From the NCBI GenBank assembly GCA_905250075.1, contig CAJNOP010000330.1, forward strand, positions 154,708-218,707: DNA of 64,000 bases, read 5' to 3'. Position numbers and translations under genes: made by a program. Shown here in pieces: positions 24,008 through 34,800 of this stretch; within the stretch, counting starts at the first letter, position 1, and every line of letters begins with the position of its first letter. Under the pieces are notes generated by a model. That model was not told the DNA's origin, did no database searches, and was given only the letters and a program-made list of their open reading frames with translations. This DNA comes from Rotaria sp. Silwood1 (lineage: Eukaryota > Rotifera > Eurotatoria > Philodinida > Philodinidae).

Positions 24008-24053
24008 GGATATGGATGTGAGTGTCATTCTTTTCTTCATCAACACCTACACT
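24008..24053. repeat. TGTGGG-type hairpin 7 (eroded)
   Basis: G arm GGATATGGATGTGAGTGT, loop CATTCTTTTCTTCATCA, C arm ACACCTACACTC. The loop resembles those of the copies at 24574 and 29668 (CTTTTC-TC-ACACC pattern). Confidence 0.6.
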
Positions 24054-24320
24054 CTGTTTGATTTATTTTGTTAAATTCAATAAGATTTTTTTCAGCATCA
24101 CTATATTTATTCAACATAATTAAACATCGACAATAATCTAATAATTTATTGACAGTTAGTTCAGTTTTAATTCCATTCGAATTCTATAACATTTGTATAT
24201 ATCTTGCCATTTAGATAATGAAAGTAAAGTAAGGACAAAAAGTTCGCGACATTTTTCATATCGATATAAATAGAAGAATTTCTGAGAATTTCTTTCAACA
24301 AATTACACCACAACATGCAG

Positions 24321-24377
24321 CGTGGGGTGTGGATGTGGGTGTATTTGTTGATCTTTTCTTTACCCACACCGACACTC
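24321..24377. repeat. TGTGGG-type hairpin 8
   Basis: G arm CGTGGGGTGTGGATGTGGGT, loop GTATTTGTTGATCTTTTCTT, C arm TACCCACACCGACACTC. Confidence 0.85.
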
Positions 24378-24573
24378 TTCATGAAAATAGAACCGAATAT
24401 TGACTAACTTAATATTAAAATGATCAGAGCAAAAGTTCTATGAATTTTGAAAGTTTCAGAAAAATTAGAGGTGATCGCTAGATGGACCTGGTATAATCTC
24501 ATGGATTTACCAGAATATGACCAAGTAGACATAATTTTTATCGAATTGTGTCTGTTTCCTAATATTAGTTCTA

Positions 24574-24645
24574 GAGTGTGAGGGTGTGATAACTCTTCAC
24601 CTACACCCAGACACACATCCACCACGCACGCATCCCCACACCCTC
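24574..24645. repeat. TGTGGG-type hairpin 9
   Basis: G arm GAGTGTGAGGGTGTG, loop ATAACTCTTCACCTACA, long C-rich arm (CCCAGACACACATCCACCAC to ACACCCTC). The G-arm/loop junction GTGTGATAACTCTTCACCTA is nearly the same as in the copy at 29668, which indicates common descent. Confidence 0.85.
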
Positions 24646-27278
24646 AATGTTGTGCTGTATCACGATTCGAATTTGATTGATGACCTGATGAGAACATTAT
24701 AAATGTTTTATTTACAGTAGATAGATAGAAGAAGGCAAGAGAGAGAATGGCTAAAAGTAGAAGAGACGACGTATATAACTTATCGACAGAACTTCTTTCA
24801 TACTTGATTTGTTTTCCTTTGTAAATAGTAGTCATTCAGTTTGATTCATTCTTGTTCTAATATTAGAAGAGGTAAATCAAAGTAGCTATTCGTTCTTTTT
24901 CAACTTATAATTTGTATTTTTTACAAAAATAATCTATACGCATAAAGCAATCTTTTTCTCTTGCAAAATCGTCATTCCTAATTATAACAGTTGTTTCAAA
25001 CTTACAAAAGTATAAATTATTGAAACGAAATATTTTTGCAAAACGGTTCATAAGTATATTGCAATCCTTAGACATGGTCATACTCTCGCAAAATTTCGAC
25101 TCCTATACATTTTTTTTCCTTGTAAACAAAAGAGTATCATAAAAAAATCTTTCAATCCACATTTTTAGACTTTTTCTAACTTGTCTTTGAAAATTTATGA
25201 AATAAACATTGATCCGATTTTTCAACTAACCTTGTAAAAACAAAATTTTCTATTCATTAGTCTTAGTATTTGATCATTGCCTTCTTAATATCTCATTTAA
25301 TACAAGTAATGGAACTCTACAAAAAATATATACATGTACGTTTCTTCAGCTTTCATTATAAGAGGACATCAAGTATAAACCTAAGTTGCATATATCTCTT
25401 TTTTTGTTCTCTTTTTTAGTATATATAGAGCTTCTCTACTAATATGGACAGATCCAAAAAATGTCTTTATGAATTCTGATAAAGCATAGAAAAATGGCCG
25501 TCGAATGAGTATAAAAGTTTAAATATTCGAGTGACAGCTAACCCTTTTTCAGAACACACAACACATCGCACTTCTCTGTCGATATTTAGTTTTTCATATA
25601 TTTTTCATTCTTTTTTTTTATACTTACCTCTTTTCTGATGTTTGTTCGAACGTAGAACTCGATTTAGATTCATTTTTATGCGTTCAAAACTACATCAGAT
25701 AAGTTATCAAAATTATCTATGTCAGAGGCCGAAACCATGTCGAATGGAAGTACTTTTATTCAGTCTACTCACTAGATCACAAACTAATCAGAAAAAAAAG
25801 ATAAAACTTTGAAATATATTCAATCATAGTTTGATAAGTACGAACAAAATATAGATCATCTGTTATTTTTTCTTTTTTTAGAAAAAGCAAGACACAATAG
25901 TAACTATCATCACTTAATCTTTTACTGAACGACAGGCCTTATTATCCTATTTAAATAGCCATTGAGTTACATTTGAGCGCGATGATACTAGAAAAACAGA
26001 TCAAACGAAAATTGTTTGCTATGAAAAATCCAGACCGAAAGAATTATAGTTTGAACGTTCAGGTGTAAATTTGCCATTGACACTAATAAAATTGACTTAC
26101 TAATATTATATAAAATCGATAATAGGCTCAAATAAGTTATACAGACATAAAACCTATGTTGTTGAAAGAAAATAGTCTTTAGATATATAAATACATTCTA
26201 AGAACTTCGAAAATAATCTATTTATATTTTTTAGATTCATAAATCTAGTAACACAATTTTTAACGTAAAAAAATTTTGTTTTACAAGTATTTATGTATTA
26301 TCATTTTTCTTTCTTGTTTTTATACATGATTAGATGGCTTATTTTTCTATGATCAATAGAAAATTCATGTTATTCTTATTTTTTTCTCTCTCAATTAATT
26401 ATTTGTATGGTGATCAGGTAAACAAAGAGCTTAACAAGCTTCTAGACGTTGTTCAATATTAGATCGATGAGTAGGCATATTTTCACTTCTGAAAAAGAAA
26501 GAGAATATATGTGTATTTCTGCTTTTTTTGCGTTCTTTTCAACGAAAAACTTGCATGGCATATTAGAAGACATGATTTATCGTATGAAGGGTAAAAGAAC
26601 AAAGAGAAAGACTTATCCAAATGCATATTCAAATCGTATTCCACTGTAGACCTCCTGATTAGACAGAGAGGGGCTTTCCTCCCTCCCCAAAATTTCAGAC
26701 ATTCTGCCGACATTTCCGATATTACTTTCTGTAGAATTTATAAAGGTCAGTTCAGCAGAAAACTTCCGGTTTTACTGGAATAAAATTAAACTAAAGTTGT
26801 TTTCTGTGAAATTTCTCACAGAAAGTCGATTTCATTTCTGCTGTTATGTATCGTCATCTTCTCTTAAGTGACATATACTCATGTATGAGACGATTGCAAG
26901 TCATTTGTACAATTGAGAAAAAAAAGCAATGGCTAAGCTTATATCTTGTAGAATTCTCAATCAAATTCAATAATTTTATCAGAGAATATTCTTGGCAAGT
27001 GTGGCCAATTTGGCTGCTAAAATCAGCCATTTAGCTATTATTTCTCAATAGTGGGCACGAAAATGATGTCGTTTTTCCAATGAAATTTCACATAGTAATG
27101 ACCAATGGCAATAAATGAATTTGATTTTTTTTTCTGTTAAGAATACTTTTAAAAATTTTATTCTAACATATTAGTATCTTCGTAAGATTCGCTAGAAAAT
27201 GCACTATTTGATTTAGCCAAGTAGCGTTTATTTTATTTGTATCTACTCGAAGTATTGGTGGCCTAAGATTTGGTCGAA

Positions 27279-27650
27279 AATGTTCCGTCACACTGTAAGC
27301 TGTTTTTTTCCCTAATAAAAACTTCAACGAAACCCCCATTCAATTATAGTCAAAATGTAGCTCCGAGAAAAAGAAATAAGTTGTAATTTAAACAAAATCT
27401 ATGGTATTTTGTATTGGAAAAAAAATTAAAAAACTCAGTCTTCAAACAGGAGTTTTTCTCGCTAAATGTCCCGTCACGCTTTATTTTTGTTTTTTATGTA
27501 TCTCGAGCTCTACTGTACCATAATCAGTATAATTTTCAGCAAAAGTAGACCGCTAGGTATAGAAGAGACACACCAAATTTCGGCTCTTTGTTGTTTGTTG
27601 TTTCGGAGAAAATTACAAAATACTGATCAAATGTCCCGTCACGCCTTTTT
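27279..27650. repeat. Three spaced copies of an ATGTCCCGTCACGC-like motif
   Basis: AAATGTTCCGTCACACTG at about 27278, AAATGTCCCGTCACGCTT at about 27464 and AAATGTCCCGTCACGCCTTT at about 27630, on the same strand and spaced about 185 and 166 bp. The sequence between copies is only weakly alike. This could be a decayed tandem repeat or remnants of a transposon family. Confidence 0.5.
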
Positions 27651-28147
27651 GACAGTAAAAGTAATGTTTTTCGACCAAAACAGAAAGAAATTTAGATGTG
27701 TCTTATATGAATCGAAAACTCTTTGAAAGAGTGATCTTACTAGACGTGTTAAAACTCTTTCGAGTGAAAAGGGTCAGTTTGCTTAGGTAAAAATAGAAGC
27801 ACATAATTTGGCCTGTAGAATTCTACTCTTACATAAAGCCTTTTTCGAAAAACTGAACTTCCAAAATTCAAAGCTTTGCTATGAAAGTCATTTAAAATTT
27901 AATTTCTTCATTAGCTCTGGTCAGTCTCATTTATTTCTTGAATAGTACTATCTACGCCAATACACAGAATCATTCCAGTGAAAAATGAAATTTTCAAAAG
28001 AAGTTGAAGTCAAATTGTACAAATGATTTGCAGTCGTCTCGTATGTATCTAAAACAGTGATGAAAACTAATTATCAAAATATTTGTCCTTTTTCACTTCG
28101 ACATAATTTTATATTGAACAACTTTTATATCGAATTAGTTATGATTA

Positions 28148-28198
28148 GGTTGTGGGGCGTGTTGTTGAGAAGACTCGATCAATACCCACCTATACCCT
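28148..28198. repeat. Possible TGTGGG-type hairpin 10 (weak)
   Basis: A weak G arm (GGTTGTGGGGCGTGTTG) and a weak C arm (TACCCACCTATACCC) separated by about 20 bp. Confidence 0.4.
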
Positions 28199-28841
28199 TC
28201 AACATGTCAAAAGACAGAGTATCAAAAGGTAAGAAAAAATGAGTTATTTAAGAAATTGTATATCATCTATTTATCGAGCTAATATCGATGAAAAAATACT
28301 GAAGTTTTCATAGGTTATATAGCTTTTAGTTCTCCTCAAAATGGCAAAAAAAAATATTGGAAAAAAAGCTTTGTGTTCTATGTCAAATGCAGATTACGCT
28401 GTCACTAGTCAGGGAAACAATGTAAAAGAAAATGATCTTGTGAATTTTTCGATCTGTTTTGTTCATGAAAATTGTTATCTCAAAGTAATTCAAACTTCCC
28501 TCTGTATAGAACATAATATCGACATTCAAGATTAATTATAATTTATTTGTCTAGGATTGACTCTTTGCATATATCTAAAGTCAACTTGTTTTCATTGAAA
28601 TTCATAAAAATATCTATTCATAACTTACTATACTTGTCCTTTGAGCAATAATCTTAAAAAGTAAGAAAAAATGTTATTTGATGATTAGTTCAAATGAGAA
28701 TTAATCGTTTAATTATCTTTATAAATTGTAAATGTTTTGTATATTTGTTAAATAGAAGTTTGATCGATTGTATTTGTCTGAGAAAATTAAAACTATTTTT
28801 ATAATAAATATTGATATTGATTATAGGATATAAAATCAGTA

Positions 28842-31800
28842 ATGCAATTGAAACGATCATCTGGAATATTGCTACATATAACATCATTACCATCATCATA
28901 TGGAATTGGTGATGTTGGTCCAGAAGCTTTTAAATTTATTGATTTTTTAGTTGAAACAAAACAAAAATTGTGGCAAACATTACCTATATATCCAATCAAT
29001 TCTCCATCACCGTATTCAAGTATGAATTACTTTCTAATCCAAAAAAAAAAATTTTTTTTCTAATGAAACTCTCTAGAAAAGGCAATCGAAGATGTACAAC
29101 ATGACTAAAGATCTGAATGTGAAGGTGAGCTTGAGGATTATTCTCTTTTAACGTATATCTATGAAGTAGAAAGATAAAAACAAAATCGATGGTATCTTAA
29201 TCGTAGTACATGTATCAGTTTAAATTTTGTTGTTTATGCAGAAAATATTTCAAAAATTTATTTAACGTTTTTCTTAGAATATCGGTTCGACAATTTATAT
29301 CTGATGGTTTTCTATCAGAATAATGCATTAAGTACGAAGTATTATGTTTAGAACTAACGAGTTTTGTAGCTCTTTTACAAAAAACACTCGTCGAAGGAAA
29401 AATAGAATGTTTGTGTCTATCAGAATTTAGCTATTTTCATAGAATTTCAGTTTTATTGATGTTTTCGTTTCACATATGCCTCCAAACTAAACGAGAAAGA
29501 AAATTATAAAAATAAAAAAACCTGACTTTTTTGGTCGAGATGGTCAAGTATTACTGGAGATGCTAGAGGTCCCAAAACAGGTATCATACATATAATAAAA
29601 TTTTCCTAGTTGCCACCAAAATAAAAAAGAGATATAAGACGAAACTTTTTTCGATGTAGGAATGTATAGGATGTAGGTGTGGGTGTGTGATAACTTTTCA
29701 TCTACACCTAAACCCATACCCATCCTTGTATTTGATAAAATATAATTTTTTTGTTGTTATTTTTTTTTCAATAGGTTTATCAGCATTTGCAGGTAATTCA
29801 TGGTTAATATCACCAGATAAATTATTAGAAGCTAATTTAATATCAAAAGATGATTTAAAATCAATTGATCGATCAAAATTTAACAATGCATATGTTAATT
29901 TTAATGAAATAAAAAAAAACAAAGAGAAATTATTAGAAAAAGCATATCTTAATTTTAAAAATAATAATGAACAGTCTTCAGAAATTTTAAATGATTTTTT
30001 TCAACGTGAAAAATATTGGATTGATAATTTTACATTATTTATGACAATCAAAGAAAAAGTAAGACTACGGATGACATTCTTTATCAAAAAGCATTTATCT
30101 CATTTGATATTAAATATTCGAGTAGTTACTAGAATTTTTGTTTTCGTTTGTAAAGCAAAATGGAGAAGTGGAAAAACGAACATAGACAGGTTAAAACATT
30201 TCTGAGAACTTTACGGTGAAAAAAAAAGAGAAAATCATTTAAGAGCTCCATATTTATTATTCATTACAGAAATACATGAGTTTCAATGTTGCGTTGATCT
30301 CTTCTGCCGTCTTGTGATGGCGAAGGACTATCAGAATTGTTGATTTTTCAAGTCTTCTGAGTGATCTTTTTTTTTTTTGTTAAGAATCAAACTAAGTCTC
30401 TACAATGAATCATTGTGTTAATAGATTTCTGTTTTGAAATCGTCTTGATTTATTTCATTTATTTTTAAGGAAATTAGAATAGTGCTTGTAATTTATGTCC
30501 ACCAAAAACCGTAAGAAATCTCTATACGATCGAAAACAATCGTATTGCATCGTAGACGACCTTTTTATGATCGTTCATGTAGCTAGGTATTACAATCTTA
30601 TATTATCTGTGATCATATATAGAGAAATATGGCATAAAATTGAGACAGTAAACTAACGTTTCGATCTCATTCAATGATCATATTTCTCAGAGAAGAATAA
30701 CTTTTCAGCTACTTCATAGATCTCTAATGCATTCATTGAATAAAATTTTTCAACGAGAATTTACTTAAGTATGTTTTTTGAACATGAAATAAATTTTTTA
30801 TCTTAATAGAAAAACATTTTAGAAAATTATTATTCTAACTTATCTTTTTTTTTATTATCCTGTAGTTATAAAAAAAAGACATATCTTAATTAAAGAAAAA
30901 AACAAATAAATTGTTTATTTAGTATAAAAATAGTACATGGTCCGATTGGCCTGAACCTTTACGTCGTCGTGAACAAACTGCATTACAAAGGATTCGTAAA
31001 CTCAAAAAAGATCGTATAAAATATTATTTGTTTGTTCAATATATATTTGATCAACAATGGAATGACTTAAAAAAATATGCAAATGATTCTAACATAAAAA
31101 TAATTGGTGATATTCCTATGTATATTGATTATGATTCAGTTGATGTTTGGGCAAATTCTCATATATTTCAATTAGATCACAATGATACCATGAAACCAAC
31201 TGTTATAGCAGGTATTTTTAATTGCAGAACTCACATTATGTTTTTTTTCGATGAAAAATATAGTATGTGTAAGTTTTAATTAGATTATTCTCGAACATTT
31301 CAAAGCCTTGTTCGAAATTTGAATGAATGGAATACGTTTATGAGTGTTCTAGTATAGTTTTTGATTTTTACATAGATAAGAAATTATACTCAGGAATGAC
31401 GGGTAGTGATTAGAGACCTGCAGTGTCAAGTTCTTTTTATTCTGAAATCCGGCTCTGAAAAATTTCTTCTTTATGATCTCTAATGTATTTTGTTTTTTGC
31501 TTAACTTTGAGTGTATACAAATCGATAAACAAATAGAGGAATGAAAGAAAATCAAAGAATCATCAAAAGATTAATTTTGAATTTCTTTTTCACTTGTTGT
31601 GTAGTGGAAATAGAAAAAACAATAACTAAGAAGTATTTTATATGTATAGTGGACAGCAAAAGTTTAAGATACTTTTATTTTTGAACTTTTTCAGTGGAAA
31701 TGAGTAGCTAGGCCAAATCCAAATAGTGATTTGGATAGCTCTTGAAATTCTCTATCGAATACAACATGTGTCGAGTCTTAAAAAAAAACTTTGTGAAAAG

Positions 31801-34800
31801 GGATTTTCAGAAAACCACGATAGGGGGGTTTTGAGTCCTAGAGGATTTTGACAAAAACATTTTTCAATATAATCATATGAAAGAGCAGAAAATTCTGAAC
31901 AAAATGAGGAGTGGCGCAGCTCTGTACGATGTTCTGTCGCAAAATTATAAGCATTAGAAAATGTCAAAAAATTGCAAATTTTATGGAAAAACCCCTAAAA
32001 ATCGACTAAAAACAAATTTTTTTGACATTTTCTAATGCTTATAACTTTGCGATAGAACATCGTACAGAGCTGCGCCACCCCTCATTTTGTTTAGAATTTT
32101 CTGCTCTTTCATATGATTATATTGAAAAATGTTTTTGTCAAAATCCTCTAGGACTCAGAACCTCCTATCGTGGTCTTCTGGAAATTTCTTTTCACAAAGT
32201 TTTTTTAAGACTCGACACATATTGTATTTGATAGAGAATTTCAAGAGCTATCCAAATCACTATTTGGATTTGACCTAGCTACTCATTTTCACTGCAAAAT
32301 TTCAAAAATGAAAGTGTCTTAAACTTTTGCTGTCCACTATACTATGCACTAGCAATCGAGAATTGTTGTACTTCAGATGACACTGAAATATTTCTTGATT
32401 AATGGTATAATGTTTTTATGTGGTTGATTTTTTGAATGTTATAGGCGTAAGGTGACCCATTTGTTTCTTGTTATGAAATTTATTCTTAATATATGTAGTG
32501 AGTAGAGTCTTGCAAATTAGTTTCAGAGTCGTTATCGGAATCAACTGATTTGTTTTGCAAATATTTCGACTTAGTATAGAAACTTTTTTCGAATTGAAAG
32601 TTTTGTTCTCTGATATTTACTGTATATACTGATGTATTTTTACTATTTCAACGACATCTTATCAATATCTACAGACATAAAAGAAAGTCGGAGTTAAATT
32701 CGATCCCGATTTTTTGTTCCACTCTGACTTTCGTTCATGTCCGTAGATATCGATAAGATGTCGTTGAAATCTCCAAAATGCATCAGTTTATACAGTAAAT
32801 ATAAGAAAACGAAACCTTTAATTCGAAAAAATTCCTATGCTAAATCGAAATTTTTGGCAAGACAAATTAGATGATTTTAACGACGACTCTGAAATTGATT
32901 CCGTGCAGAACTATGGTAGTGAGTTTTGTCTTTCGTTTTGTTCTATTTGTTAATATGAAAAATAAAGTTATTGTAATATCAAATAGCAAAAGTTCATTAG
33001 ACGTGGTTATAGTTTAGAGTTCGATTTGACCCCAAAAACTTTTTTCTTTCAGTAATTCCGACTTCGACGGAGTCGGAGTTGAAATCGAATTTTAGAGTTC
33101 TCCGCAGATCTCTAATAGTCGTGCATTGATTTGCCACAGTCGTCACATGATCAACATAAAAAGTGTGAACTAATCAAGATATATAATAATGCGTTTATAC
33201 AAGTTGTAGATATAACGAATATGTACAACAGACTTATTTGCCAATTAAATTAATGATTACAATAATAATAATAGAGTTGAATTAAGAAAAAAAACAATGA
33301 GCGATTGTTAAAAACAAAAATGTTGTTCAAAATGTAGAATTAAATAAGACAGATCGTTTTCCTGCCGAATGATTATCCTTGAAAAACAACTATAGTTTGC
33401 TAGAGACCTTTCACTTAATGTATTTCGTGTTAGTATAATGAGACACAAGAGTACGTTTGTGCTCCATGTTTTAGTCTTAAAGGGGCTACGTTGACAAGCT
33501 TTTTATTCATAATTATTAATCAAATCTTGATAATATTGAAAATAATTACAGAAAGCAATAAATATATTTTTTTCTTATTGTTTTTATTTGATAGGTGTTC
33601 CACCTGAGCATAAATCAGATATACTACAAAATTGGAATATGCCAATCTATGATTGGAATAATAAAAATGTTAGACAAGATTTATTTGATTGGTGGATAAA
33701 ACGTTTACGTAGAACATTGTCAATTGTTGATTTAGTTAGAATTGATCATTTTCGTGGTCTAGAATCACATTATGTTATGCCAGTTGATATTGAAACACAA
33801 GAACTAAATATTTCACAAGCACATTGGGTTAAAACACCGTAAGTTAAATCAAATGGAAATATTTTTCTAGAAGTGTCTTCCACCAATCAATTGATTTGAT
33901 ATCAAACAAGAATTTATTTCATTGGAAATATAAATTCGAAACAAAAACATTTCTCAATTAATTAATCCTTTTTAATATTAGACAATGAAGAATATGATTG
34001 AATATTTTCTGAAATTAAAATATCTTTTTTCCCGAGAAAAATATTGAGTGCAAGTTTAAGAATGACGATTGAATTCAAAGCACAAGCAACAGATCCTTCC
34101 TCTCTCCTCTAATACCAACACAGGCAGACAGTAACTTACCAACAGAAGAATTAACAGATTGAGTATCAATAGAAACCTTGGGAAGCAATGAATTCTTATC
34201 AAAGAAATTTTAGATAACGTATTTTGTATATTATTATAATCAATCTGACGAGGAAAGGTCATCAACTGATGAATGAATTTTAAGTCAGTACTACAATGAT
34301 CATGTAGATCTTAATGAACTATGAATACTATGAACAGATTTTCTGTTAGTTGCTTATTACTCTCAAGATATCGCATTTTTATACTTTTTTTTTAGGTCAA
34401 TGTCATGATCCTTCTCAGAAATATCAAGAAAATTGAGTTTTGAAATTCGACTGGAAACTTTACACACAGACAAGAGTTAACAACAATAGATTATTACGAG
34501 AGATCTTTTGATGTCTCTTATTATGTTCTTGAAAGGATGGTATTACATTATGCTAAAATATACGGTAGAAATATAGTATCTCTCGACAGCAATAAGATAA
34601 CAATTCAGAATCTTTTCAGAATACTCATAGCTCATTGGGACTTACATGCTACACATTGTTCCGATTTAAAAGCAGTTTATCACATTCCCTTATGAGAAAG
34701 ATAAGTCAAATTAAACATTTAAATCTATTAAGAAACTGAATTGGCAAACTATTTAATAAATGATTAATAGAAAAAAAACCAATGTTCAAATTACTTTGAA

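Larger units (their letters stand above)
18591..28841. other. Long gene-poor, very AT-rich stretch
   Basis: About 10 kb without an intact gene that I can defend. It contains TGTGGG-type hairpins at 19423, 21470, 24008, 24321, 24574 and weakly at 28148, a triple repeat at 27279-27650, and weak coding remnants at 20186-20595, 21094-21330, 22687-22930 and 23654-23905. About 22100-23500 is the most AT-rich part of the window. Confidence 0.5.

Noticed and set aside
31752-32231. Two near-identical frames (beginning MTFSNAYNFA) in opposite orientation
   Set aside because: They are the same stretch of the two arms of the fold-back MITE at 31645-32341; not a protein family.
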